This document shows, in pieces, positions 17,390 to 25,784 of a DNA stretch of 64,000 nucleotides (the first letter of the stretch is position 1; each line of letters begins with the position of its first letter). Location of the stretch: contig CAKRCW010000007.1 in NCBI GenBank assembly GCA_934309145.1, positions 1 through 64,000 of the forward strand, written 5' to 3'. This DNA comes from an uncultured Lachnospiraceae bacterium. GTDB taxonomy: Bacteria; Bacillota; Clostridia; Lachnospirales; Lachnospiraceae. The notes under the pieces are model-generated. The model was not told where the DNA came from and made no database searches. It saw nothing but the letters and a program-made list of their open reading frames with translations. A program made the translations under genes and the position numbers.

Positions 17390-19495
17390 ATGGCAGCGAT
17401 TACGAGATACCCTGAACCATTAATATTCGGACTTGATATAGGAACCAGGAGTATTGTAGGTACAGTTGGATATATGGAACAGAATAAATTTAATGTCGTA
17501 GCCATGACTGTTAAATATCATGATACAAGGTCTATGATAGATGGGCAGATACATGATATCGGCAAGGTAAGTGAGGATATTATGTATGTCAAGAATGAGC
17601 TTGAAAAACAGCTCAATGGCAGAAAACTCCATGATGTGTGTATAGCTGCTGCAGGACGTGTACTTAAGACGGCAGTTGGACATGGTGAGTATGAATTTGA
17701 TGAGAATACATTGATTACTCAGGAATACATACATTCTATTGATTTGATTGGCGTTGAAAAGGCTCATGATATTATACTTGAGGAGCTTTCTGAGAATAAG
17801 GAAAGGTCTAAGTATTACTGTGTGGGTTACACGGTTATTAAATATTATCTAAACGATTATGAGATTCTTAATCTTGAGGAGCATAAGGGTACTAAGATAG
17901 GTGCAGATGTGCTTGCCACATTTTTGCCGGAGGAGGTTGTAAGTAGCCTTTATTCAGCGGTTGAGATGGCAGGCTTATATGTGACTAATCTTACACTTGA
18001 GCCTATAGCAGCGATTAATGTTGCGATACCAGAGCAGTTCAGATTGCTTAATATTGCTTTAGTTGATGTTGGAGCCGGAACCTCTGATATCTGTATAACT
18101 AAGGACGGAAGTATAATCGGTTATGGAATGATTCCTTCAGCGGGTGATGAGCTTACAGAGGCTATAGTCAAAAAATATCTGGTAGATTTTGACACGGCAG
18201 AGAAGCTTAAGATGGTTAGTCCTAAGAGAAAAACCATAACATATAAGGATATTATGGGGTTAAGCCATAAGATAACACCTTCTGAGATACTTGAGACACT
18301 AGACGATGTAAAAGCTGAAATAACATCTAAGATTGCAGATAAGATAATAGAGCTTAATGGTGGAGAGACAGTCAGTGCTGTATTTATTGTTGGTGGAGGT
18401 GGAAAGCTTACAGGATTTTCAGAACTTTTAGCTGAAGCTTTACACATTTTACCTGAGAGGGTTGCTTTGCGTGGTCAGGAGGTTATGAACGATATCAACT
18501 TCCTTGTCGATGATATCAAGAAGGATTCTCTCTATGTGACACCTATAGGAATTTGTCTTAATTATTTTGATCAGAAGAACAATTTTATATTTGTTACAGT
18601 TAATGGAGAGAGGATTAAACTCTATAATAATGACAAGCTTACAATATTTGATGCGGCAGTACAATTCGGATTGCCTAATGACAAGATATTCCCTAGACGT
18701 GGTGATGATATAACATTTACGGTTAATGGAAGGACGCGGATTGTGAGGGGATATGATGGAGAAGCTGCTATAATCAGACAGAATGGTAAGGTTGTAGGAA
18801 TGAATTCACTTATAGAAGCGAATGACAAGATAGAGATAAAGGAGTCCACTAAGGGTGAATCTGCCAGGATAACTCTTGGTTCTCTGCCTGAATACAGTGG
18901 AACATTGAAGTTTATAGTTAATGACATGGAAGTGATTTGTCCTAAGTTTGCTATTGTGAATGGAAAACCGGAATCGCAGCTATATGAGATATGTGATGGC
19001 GATGAGGTTTTAATGCAGAATTATTATACATTAGAGCAATTACTTGTTTTTATGGATGTTGAACTTCAGAAGATGACTTTTATCAACAATGCACCTGCAG
19101 GTTTGGATGATAAGATATATGATAATTTTGCTGTCACATGGATTGATGATATATCAGAAGTTAATATACCTGAACAGGTGGATACAAGTAATAATAATGA
19201 AGCAGACGTTAAGACAGATGTCAAAAATACAACTGATGAAGAAGCTGCAGATATTACAGATAGTGTGATAACAAAAAATACTAATAAGATAGATATAAAT
19301 GTAATGATTAATGGCAGATCTGTAACACTGAGCGGTAAGAATGATTATACGTTTGTTGATATATTTGACTTTTACTATTTTGACTTGTCTAAGGTTGGCG
19401 GCTCACGTTTGATTACTAATATTAATGGCAGACATGCAGAATACGTTGCACCTTTACATGACGGGGATATAATAGATATTTATTGGGAGAAGTAA
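17390..19495 (+). CDS. FtsA-like actin-fold protein with long C-terminal extension
   Basis: The N-terminal ~370 residues are an FtsA/PilM-type ATPase: phosphate loop FGLDIGTRSIVG (about 10-21), LVDVGAGTSDICI (about 222), VFIVGGGGKLTGFSELLAEAL (about 325). The remaining ~330 residues are not FtsA. They hold repeated VNG-type beta-rich modules (ITVNGERI/FTVNGRTR near 405-450, FIVNDMEV near 505, VMINGRSVTL near 640), and the last ends LHDGDIIDIYW, like beta-grasp folds. A 40-residue acidic linker lies near 590-630. ATG 17390 is chosen for GTGGAGGAC upstream. No ftsZ is adjacent. A role in division or membrane-associated assembly is inference. Confidence 0.75.
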   Translation: MAAITRYPEPLIFGLDIGTRSIVGTVGYMEQNKFNVVAMTVKYHDTRSMIDGQIHDIGKVSEDIMYVKNELEKQLNGRKLHDVCIAAAGRVLKTAVGHGEYEFDENTLITQEYIHSIDLIGVEKAHDIILEELSENKERSKYYCVGYTVIKYYLNDYEILNLEEHKGTKIGADVLATFLPEEVVSSLYSAVEMAGLYVTNLTLEPIAAINVAIPEQFRLLNIALVDVGAGTSDICITKDGSIIGYGMIPSAGDELTEAIVKKYLVDFDTAEKLKMVSPKRKTITYKDIMGLSHKITPSEILETLDDVKAEITSKIADKIIELNGGETVSAVFIVGGGGKLTGFSELLAEALHILPERVALRGQEVMNDINFLVDDIKKDSLYVTPIGICLNYFDQKNNFIFVTVNGERIKLYNNDKLTIFDAAVQFGLPNDKIFPRRGDDITFTVNGRTRIVRGYDGEAAIIRQNGKVVGMNSLIEANDKIEIKESTKGESARITLGSLPEYSGTLKFIVNDMEVICPKFAIVNGKPESQLYEICDGDEVLMQNYYTLEQLLVFMDVELQKMTFINNAPAGLDDKIYDNFAVTWIDDISEVNIPEQVDTSNNNEADVKTDVKNTTDEEAADITDSVITKNTNKIDINVMINGRSVTLSGKNDYTFVDIFDFYYFDLSKVGGSRLITNINGRHAEYVAPLHDGDIIDIYWEK

Positions 19496-19497
19496 AA

Positions 19498-21198
19498 ATG
19501 ATAGAATGGAATGAGCATTATATCGTAAAACATCATATATTTTATCACAGATTAATGTTTGTGCTTGTTCTTATCGTGGCACTTTTTACAAGATTGTTCC
19601 ACTTTACCGAGGATAATGGCAAAGTTATAATTTTTATGTCAATAATTGCTGCGTTCTGGGGGCTTGAATTTGTATTTAATAAGCTTACATTTTTTGATTC
19701 AGAGAAAATGTGTCTTGCATTCAAATATATTGAGATAATTGTATTTGGTATATTGCAGTCATTTATCTCTAATAATTTGATTATACTTGCATTATTATGT
19801 ATGCTTACAAGCCTGCTTGCAGTTGAGTATTGTGTTCTTACAACAGATTATGAGAAGTCATCGGTTTTTGTGAGACGTGTTTTGCTTGGTGTTTCATACA
19901 TTATCAATATAGGCACAGCCCTGATTAGCAAGAACGAGTCAGAGTGGGTGTGTTATGTATTGTTACAGATATTTTCTATTGCCATGGTGTTATTTATAGT
20001 TGACTGGCTTGTAGCACTTAACTCGGATTACGAGGAGAAGAAAAACAAGCTTATTGTTGAGAAAAATGACATAGAAAGCACAAATGAGAAACTGGTTGAT
20101 TACCAAAATCGCGTAAAGGCAATAAATGAGCAGATTAACTATCAGAAGATAGACCTTGCCAGAGCGATTAAGGAGCTTGAACAGGTTAATATGGAAATGC
20201 AGTCACAGACAGAGGTTATGAAATATATGGCTTCAACCTTCGATATTGTAAAATGCATTGAAGTAATAACTGATGCTATAGTAGATGTCAAGCAATCCAA
20301 ACTATGCGCTTTATATGTTGATAAGGATGTATATATGAATAAAACTCCAAGTCTTGTTGTAAAGACCAATTATACATCTCTTGAGAGAAGAATTAAGAAG
20401 AATATTGACAGTTTATATAAGAAACTTGCTGATAATTCCAAGTTTACACCATCAATATACATAGGCAATGATGTTAAGCAGTTTGATTTTATAGGTGATA
20501 TTAATATCAATTCACTTGCTCTGATTCCTTTGATGGATGAAATTAGGATGTTTGGTCTTATGATTGTGGGTTCAGACAAGGAAGATTTCTTTGATAAGGG
20601 ACTTAATTATTATGAGTCATGTATAGTTGAATTTGGCGTTGCAATTAAGAGCTCTAATCTCTATCTTAAGACACAGGATATGGCTAGAAAGGATGGACTT
20701 ACAGGAATATATAACAGATTGTACTTTAAAGAGCTTTTTGCTGATGCAGCATCTTTAGCTGTCAAAAATAATATGCCTATAAGTGTCGCTCTTTTTGATA
20801 TTGACAAGTTCAAGAATGTAAATGATACTTACGGTCATCTGATGGGTGATGAGGTTATAAAAATGGTTGCACATGTAAGTGAGACTTATGCTGAAAAAAA
20901 TGGTGGTTTTGCATGCAGATATGGTGGTGAAGAGTTTCTTATTGTACTACCTGGATTTGATGAAAAACAGGCATTGCCTATACTTGAGGATATGCATGAG
21001 ACTATCAAAACAACAGGTGTACGATACAATGATATGGAGATATTTATTAATGTCTGCATAGGTTACTCTACATACCCGTCATTGTGTGATGATGTTTATC
21101 TGCTTGTAAGCAGGGCAGACAGGGCTATGTACTATGGAAAGCGAAATGGAAGAGGCAGACTTATAATGGACAGTCCTTCACTTAATATAGAGGAATAA
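19498..21198 (+). CDS. Membrane GGDEF protein (probable diguanylate cyclase)
   Basis: Probably makes cyclic di-GMP from two GTP. About six membrane segments span residues 18-185, then a charged coiled coil (about 187-245), a GAF-like region (about 245-395) and a GGDEF domain (about 400-560) with DIDKFKNVNDTYGH and the intact active site RYGGEEF. No RxxD product-inhibition site is present at the expected place before GGEEF. ATG 19498 is two bases after the stop of the FtsA-like gene, and its ribosome site GGGAGAAG lies inside that gene, so the two are tightly coupled. Confidence 0.88.
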   Translation: MIEWNEHYIVKHHIFYHRLMFVLVLIVALFTRLFHFTEDNGKVIIFMSIIAAFWGLEFVFNKLTFFDSEKMCLAFKYIEIIVFGILQSFISNNLIILALLCMLTSLLAVEYCVLTTDYEKSSVFVRRVLLGVSYIINIGTALISKNESEWVCYVLLQIFSIAMVLFIVDWLVALNSDYEEKKNKLIVEKNDIESTNEKLVDYQNRVKAINEQINYQKIDLARAIKELEQVNMEMQSQTEVMKYMASTFDIVKCIEVITDAIVDVKQSKLCALYVDKDVYMNKTPSLVVKTNYTSLERRIKKNIDSLYKKLADNSKFTPSIYIGNDVKQFDFIGDININSLALIPLMDEIRMFGLMIVGSDKEDFFDKGLNYYESCIVEFGVAIKSSNLYLKTQDMARKDGLTGIYNRLYFKELFADAASLAVKNNMPISVALFDIDKFKNVNDTYGHLMGDEVIKMVAHVSETYAEKNGGFACRYGGEEFLIVLPGFDEKQALPILEDMHETIKTTGVRYNDMEIFINVCIGYSTYPSLCDDVYLLVSRADRAMYYGKRNGRGRLIMDSPSLNIEE

Positions 21199-21251
21199 TA
21201 TTTAAAACTTACATTGTACAGATAAAAAGACAATTTTTATAAAAAATATAG

Positions 21252-21280
21252 TTGTATACAAAAACAAATTTTATTATAAT
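21252..21280 (+). promoter_or_regulatory. Sigma-A promoter before pta
   Basis: TTGTAT (21252-21257), a 17-base spacer and TATAAT (21275-21280). Transcription would start about 25 bases before the GTG start codon. Confidence 0.75.
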
Positions 21281-21310
21281 ATTACTATAATCAAACAGAG
21301 GAGTAGAACA

Positions 21311-22312
21311 GTGGGATTTATAGATAAGATTAAACAAAGAGCAAAAAAAGACAAAAAGAAAATTGTACTTCCTGAAACTGCTGATAAGCGTACCTTGGAG
21401 GCTGCTCATAAGGTTTTAGCTGAGGGCATTGCAGATGTAATTTTAATAGGTGATAAGGCTGAGATTAAGAAGAACGCTGAAGGACTTGATTTGTCAGAGG
21501 CTAAATTCGTAGATCCTTATAACTGCGATAAATTAAATGATTATGTAGCTTTACTTGTAGAGCTTAGAAAGAGCAAGGGGCTTACTCCTGAGGAGGCTAA
21601 GGAGCTTTTGCTTACTAATGTACTATATTTTGGATGTATTATGGTTAAAGCAGGAGATGCAGATGGTATGGTTGCGGGTGCAGTTAATTCATCTGCTAAT
21701 GTTCTTAGAGCTGCACTCCAGATTCTTAAGACAGCACCAGGAACAAAACTTGTTTCAGCATTTTTCCTTGTTGTAGTTCCTAACTGTGATATGGGTGCTA
21801 ATGGAACCTTTATTTTCTCGGATGCAGGACTTAACCAGACTCCTAATTCTGAGGAGCTTGCAGCAATCGCTGAGAGCTCAGCGAAATCGTTTGAGCTTTT
21901 AGTAGAGGAAGAGCCAATAGTTGCTATGCTTTCACATTCTACTAAGGGCAGCGCAAAGCATCCTGAGGTTGACAAGGTTGTTGAGGCGTGTAAGATTGTC
22001 AATAGAGAGTGCCCAGACCTTAAGTGCGATGGAGAACTTCAGTCTGATGCAGCTATTGTACCATCAGTTGCAGCTTCAAAAGCACCGGGAAGCAGTGTTG
22101 CCGGAAAGGCTAATGTACTTATATTCCCAGATCTCGATGCAGGTAATATAGGTTATAAGCTTGTTCAGCGTCTTGCCAAAGCAGATGCGTACGGACCTAT
22201 TACACAGGGAATTGCTAAGCCTGTCAATGATTTGTCAAGAGGATGTTCTGCGGATGATATTGTAGGTGTTGTAGCAATTACTGCTGTACAGGCACAGGCA
22301 TTGAATGTATAA
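21311..22312 (+). CDS. pta: Phosphate acetyltransferase
   Basis: Converts acetyl-CoA and phosphate to acetyl phosphate, the first half of the ATP-yielding acetate pathway. The 333-aa short form has the family segments IVLPETADKRTLEAA (about 17-31), DGMVAGAVNSSANVLRA (about 118-134), LSHSTKGSAKHPEVDKV and FPDLDAGNIGYKL (about 275-287). The start is GTG 21311, with AGAGGAG at 21297-21303. ackA follows in the same direction. Confidence 0.95.
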   Translation: MGFIDKIKQRAKKDKKKIVLPETADKRTLEAAHKVLAEGIADVILIGDKAEIKKNAEGLDLSEAKFVDPYNCDKLNDYVALLVELRKSKGLTPEEAKELLLTNVLYFGCIMVKAGDADGMVAGAVNSSANVLRAALQILKTAPGTKLVSAFFLVVVPNCDMGANGTFIFSDAGLNQTPNSEELAAIAESSAKSFELLVEEEPIVAMLSHSTKGSAKHPEVDKVVEACKIVNRECPDLKCDGELQSDAAIVPSVAASKAPGSSVAGKANVLIFPDLDAGNIGYKLVQRLAKADAYGPITQGIAKPVNDLSRGCSADDIVGVVAITAVQAQALNV

Positions 22313-22337
22313 ATAAGATATAAGAATGTATTTACAT

Positions 22338-22362
22338 ATAGGGCGGATTAGATTCGCCCTAT
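22338..22362 (+). other. Hairpin between pta and ackA
   Basis: 22338-22347 pairs with 22353-22362 (10 bp, GC-rich centre, 5-base loop). It is followed by AT-rich DNA without a clean T run. It could act as a partial terminator or an mRNA stability element, setting the pta:ackA ratio. Confidence 0.6.
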
Positions 22363-22406
22363 TATAATGTATTTTATAAATCTATATATGATAATTGGAG
22401 GATAAT

Positions 22407-23594
22407 ATGAAAATCTTAGTTATTAACTGTGGAAGCTCGTCACTTAAATACCAGCTTATTGATTCTGAAACTGAGCAGGTTATGGCAAAGGGAATATGCG
22501 AAAGAATCAAACTTGATGGTGTTCTCACACACCAGACAACCGGCAAGGATAAGATAAAGCTTGATGCAGCTATGCCAGATCATAGTGCCGCTGTTAAGAT
22601 AGTACTTGATAAGCTGTTAGATCCTGTTGATGGAGCAATTTCATCACTTGATGAGATAAATGCGATAGGACACAGAGTGGTTCATGGTGGTGAGAAGTTC
22701 TCATCATCAGCACTTATTAATGACGAGGTATTAGATGCTATAGAGGCATGTAATGATTTAGCTCCGTTGCACAATCCTGCAAACTTAATAGGTATTCGTG
22801 CATGTGCCAAGCTTATGCCGGGTGTACCACAGGTTGCAGTCTTTGATACAGCTTTCCATCAGACTATGCCGGAATGTGCATATATATATGGAATTCCATA
22901 TGAGTATTATGAGAAATATAAGGTTAGAAGATATGGCTTCCATGGTACAAGCCACAGCTTTGTATCTAAGAGAACAGCTGAACTTCTCGGTAAAGATATA
23001 AAGGATACTAAGATTATTGTATGTCATCTTGGCGGCGGTGCAAGTATATGTGCTGTAGAGGGTGGAAAGTCAATAGATACAACTATGGGACTTACCCCAC
23101 TTGAGGGAATTACAATGGGTACAAGGAGTGGTAACATAGACCCTGCCATAATTGAGTTTATTGCTGGTAAGGAGGGTAAGAGTATTCCTGAGATAATGAA
23201 CATGCTCAATAAGGAGTCAGGTGTGCTTGGAATATCAGGTGTTTCAAGTGATTTTCGTGATATCAATAAGGGTATGGCAGAAAATAACAAGAGATGCGAT
23301 ATTGCAATGAATGTATTCTGCTATCAGGCAGCTAAGTTCATAGGTGGTTATGTTGCAGCTATGAATGGTGTGGATGCAGTTGTGTTTACAGCAGGAGTTG
23401 GAGAAAACGATCCGCTCGTAAGAAAGCTTACATGTGACAGACTTAAATATTTAGGCATCGAGATTGACGACGAGGCAAATAAATTAAGAGGAGAAGAGGT
23501 TCGTATATCCTCAGATAATTCAAGAGTACCTGTATATGTTGTGCCTACTAATGAGGAGCTTGCAATAGCCAGAGAGACAGTTGCACTCATATAA
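22407..23594 (+). CDS. ackA: Acetate kinase
   Basis: Transfers the phosphate of acetyl phosphate to ADP, giving acetate and ATP. The 395-aa protein has the ASKHA-fold signatures LVINCGSSSLKYQL at the N-terminus, HRVVHGGEKF (about 88-97), DTAFHQTMP (about 146), GFHGTSHSFVS (about 175) and TAGVGENDP (about 325). ATG 22407 is selected for TTGGAGGA just upstream; an in-frame TTG at 22395 overlaps that site. Confidence 0.96.
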   Translation: MKILVINCGSSSLKYQLIDSETEQVMAKGICERIKLDGVLTHQTTGKDKIKLDAAMPDHSAAVKIVLDKLLDPVDGAISSLDEINAIGHRVVHGGEKFSSSALINDEVLDAIEACNDLAPLHNPANLIGIRACAKLMPGVPQVAVFDTAFHQTMPECAYIYGIPYEYYEKYKVRRYGFHGTSHSFVSKRTAELLGKDIKDTKIIVCHLGGGASICAVEGGKSIDTTMGLTPLEGITMGTRSGNIDPAIIEFIAGKEGKSIPEIMNMLNKESGVLGISGVSSDFRDINKGMAENNKRCDIAMNVFCYQAAKFIGGYVAAMNGVDAVVFTAGVGENDPLVRKLTCDRLKYLGIEIDDEANKLRGEEVRISSDNSRVPVYVVPTNEELAIARETVALI

Positions 23595-23609
23595 TAATAT
23601 AATTTTTTG

Positions 23610-23638
23610 TTGACAATCAATGACAATATTAGTATAAT
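23610..23638 (+). promoter_or_regulatory. Sigma-A promoter before rpmF
   Basis: Perfect consensus: TTGACA (23610-23615), a 17-base spacer, TATAAT (23633-23638). Confidence 0.9.
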
Positions 23639-23681
23639 GTTCAAAGTGTGATTTTTAATGATATTAAGGAGGTGTAACCAG

Positions 23682-23861
23682 ATGTCTATATGTCCTAAGA
23701 ATAAGAGTTCAAAGGCAAGACGTGACAAGCGTAGAGCCAATTGGAAGATGAGCGTTCCAGGCTTAGTAAAGTGCAGCAAGTGCGGTGCTTTAATGATGCC
23801 TCATAGAGTATGTAAGGCCTGCGGTTCATACAATAAGAAGGAAGTCGTTAAGGCTGATTAA
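23682..23861 (+). CDS. rpmF: 50S ribosomal protein L32
   Basis: Small subunit-interface protein of the large ribosomal subunit, 59 aa. It starts MSICPKNKSSKARRDKRRAN and has an intact zinc ribbon, C-S-K-C and C-K-A-C, near residues 30-50, so it is the zinc-binding form. ATG 23682 follows AAGGAGGTG. It has its own consensus promoter and terminator. In many bacteria rpmF precedes plsX, as here, but the two are separate units in this genome. Confidence 0.96.
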   Translation: MSICPKNKSSKARRDKRRANWKMSVPGLVKCSKCGALMMPHRVCKACGSYNKKEVVKAD

Positions 23862-23862
23862 T

Positions 23863-23899
23863 AAAAAAAGACGGGTATTTATTTATCCGTCTTTTTTTT
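23863..23899 (+). terminator. Rho-independent terminator after rpmF
   Basis: GACGGGTA (23870-23877) pairs with TATCCGTC (23884-23891), extended by a run of A before and T after, with a 6-base loop. Confidence 0.9.
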
Positions 23900-23950
23900 A
23901 TGCAATAATATACCATATTGAATTAACAGGCGAGATGAACATTAACTGTA

Positions 23951-23978
23951 ACAACTATACTACAACAACTATACTACA
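23951..23978 (+). repeat. Tandem 14-bp repeat upstream of the plsX promoter
   Basis: Two exact, adjacent copies of ACAACTATACTACA (23951-23964 and 23965-23978), ending 12 bases before the -35 box. They are placed like an activator or repressor site for phospholipid synthesis. The sequence does not resemble the known FapR operator as I recall it. Confidence 0.7.
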
Positions 23979-23990
23979 GCGTGGTAAATA

Positions 23991-24019
23991 TTGACTTAAT
24001 ACTTGAAAATAGATATAAT
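23991..24019 (+). promoter_or_regulatory. Sigma-A promoter before plsX
   Basis: TTGACT (23991-23996), a 17-base spacer, TATAAT (24014-24019). It also shows that plsX must start downstream, at 24071. Confidence 0.85.
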
Positions 24020-24070
24020 AAAACGATATCATGTAGATATTCTGTACATCAGAGAATGAAGGAGTTTATT

Positions 24071-25078
24071 ATGAATAAGATGACAATTGCGATTGATACC
24101 TTGGGTGGCGACAACGGATGTGATTATATGATGCTCGGCATAAGTGAGGCTATGGCTGAGTATAACGACATAGATATAATTGTTACCGGAAGAGAAAATG
24201 AAATTAACGAAGGTATAGAGAAATACAATATAGATAAGAGCAGAATAAAGGTTGTAAATGCGACAGAGGAGATAACCTGTCATGACGCACCTGTAGATGC
24301 GGTAAGAAGAAAGAAGGGTTCTTCACTTGTACTTGCACTTGATGAAGTAAAAAATGGTGAGGCAAAGGCATGTATATCATCAGGTAATACAGGAGCAATA
24401 CTTGCCGGAGGACAGTTTATTGTAGGACGTGCCAAGGGAGTAAAGCGTACACCTCTTGCACCTCTTATTCCAACCAAGAATGGTTCAGCATTGCTTATAG
24501 ACTGTGGAGCTAATGTCGATGCAAAGCCTGAGAATCTTGTACAGTTTGCTAAGATGGGTTCTATATACATGGAGAACATAGAGGGTATCAAAAATCCTAG
24601 AGTTGCCATAGTTAATATAGGAGCTGAGGATGAGAAGGGAAATGCACTTGTCAAGGAGACAATACCTATGCTTCGTGAGTGCAAGGATATCAACTTTATA
24701 GGAAGCATTGAGTCAAGAGAGATTCCTAATGGCGGAGCAGATGTAATAGTATGTGAGGCATTTGTGGGAAATGTAATACTTAAGTTCTACGAGGGCGTAG
24801 GAAAGATGTTTATGGGTGAGATAAAGAAGACATTAAAGAGCAGCCTTAAAACAAAGATAGGTGGAGCTCTCATATATAAGGATTTAAAAAAGTGCTTCAA
24901 GAGATTTATGGCTGACGACAAGGGTGGAGCACCTCTTCTCGGACTTAAAGGTCTGGTTGTAAAAATACATGGAAACAGTAAAAACAACGAGGTAAGAAGT
25001 GCGATAGCCCAGTGTCGTACATTTATAATGAATGATGTTACAGGTAAGATTATTTCTTCATTTGAGGAAGGAAAATAG
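24071..25078 (+). CDS. plsX: Phosphate acyltransferase PlsX
   Basis: Makes acyl phosphate from acyl-ACP, the acyl donor for PlsY in phospholipid synthesis. The 335-aa protein starts MNKMTIAIDTLGGDNG, matching the family start. GAAGGAG at 24058-24064 supports ATG 24071, and longer in-frame readings run through the promoter. Conserved parts are SSGNTGAILAGG (about 101) and DCGANVDAKPENLVQFA (about 145). Unusually, rnc follows after 2 bases; the acyl carrier protein gene that often lies between plsX and rnc is missing. Confidence 0.95.
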   Translation: MNKMTIAIDTLGGDNGCDYMMLGISEAMAEYNDIDIIVTGRENEINEGIEKYNIDKSRIKVVNATEEITCHDAPVDAVRRKKGSSLVLALDEVKNGEAKACISSGNTGAILAGGQFIVGRAKGVKRTPLAPLIPTKNGSALLIDCGANVDAKPENLVQFAKMGSIYMENIEGIKNPRVAIVNIGAEDEKGNALVKETIPMLRECKDINFIGSIESREIPNGGADVIVCEAFVGNVILKFYEGVGKMFMGEIKKTLKSSLKTKIGGALIYKDLKKCFKRFMADDKGGAPLLGLKGLVVKIHGNSKNNEVRSAIAQCRTFIMNDVTGKIISSFEEGK

Positions 25079-25080
25079 AT

Positions 25081-25761
25081 ATGGAATCAAGGGATTTAGA
25101 AGAATTAGAAAAGGTTCTCGGATATAAATTTAATGACAAAAATCATCTATACACAGCACTCACACACAAATCATATGTAAATGAGAAAATGTGCGGACAT
25201 AGAGTATCTTATGAGAGATATGAGTTCTTAGGTGATGCTATATTAGAATATCTTACAAGCAGATTTTTGTTTGAGGAATATCCGGATAAACCGGAGGGAG
25301 AGCTTACCAAGCTTCGCGCGAGCTTAGTATGTGAGTTTACGCTGTCTAAAATATCCAGAGAATTAAAGCTTGGAGAGTATGCATTTTTTAGTAAGGGCGA
25401 GAAAAACACCGGTGGACCTAACAGGGATTCCATACTGTGTGATATGTTTGAATCAGTTCTAGGTGCAATATATCTTGATGGTGGAATTGAAGATGCAGAT
25501 AAGTTTGTGAGAAGATATCTTCTCACTGATATTGAGCACAAGCATTTGTTCTATGATTCTAAATCAAAGCTTCAGGAGTATGCACAGAAGAAGGATAAAA
25601 AGCTTGCATACAATCTTATCAAGGAGAGTGGTCCTGAGCATGACAAGCTTTTTGAGGTCAATGTATTGCTTGGCGATGAAATACTTGCGGAGGGAGAAGG
25701 CCACTCAAGAAAATCAGCTGAGCAGACTGCTGCCTATAACGCTCTAAAAAAGCTTAAATAG
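25081..25761 (+). CDS. rnc: Ribonuclease III
   Basis: Cleaves double-stranded RNA in rRNA maturation and mRNA turnover. The endonuclease domain (about 1-150) has the signature ERYEFLGDAILEYLTSRFL near residue 42, with the catalytic Glu and Asp residues, and DMFESVLGAIYLDGG near 120. The double-stranded RNA-binding domain occupies about 155-226, ending HSRKSAEQTAAYNALKKL. The 226-aa length is normal. It sits between plsX and smc, probably as one operon. Confidence 0.96.
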   Translation: MESRDLEELEKVLGYKFNDKNHLYTALTHKSYVNEKMCGHRVSYERYEFLGDAILEYLTSRFLFEEYPDKPEGELTKLRASLVCEFTLSKISRELKLGEYAFFSKGEKNTGGPNRDSILCDMFESVLGAIYLDGGIEDADKFVRRYLLTDIEHKHLFYDSKSKLQEYAQKKDKKLAYNLIKESGPEHDKLFEVNVLLGDEILAEGEGHSRKSAEQTAAYNALKKLK

Positions 25762-25784
25762 ATGAGAATGGTAAGGTAAATAAT

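Noticed and set aside
23951..23978. Start of a CRISPR-like or minisatellite array
   Set aside because: Only two copies, directly adjacent, no spacers, and immediately followed by a promoter.
23981..24070. N-terminal extension of PlsX
   Set aside because: The stretch contains the -35 and -10 boxes and no ribosome site; the family start and GAAGGAG both point to 24071.
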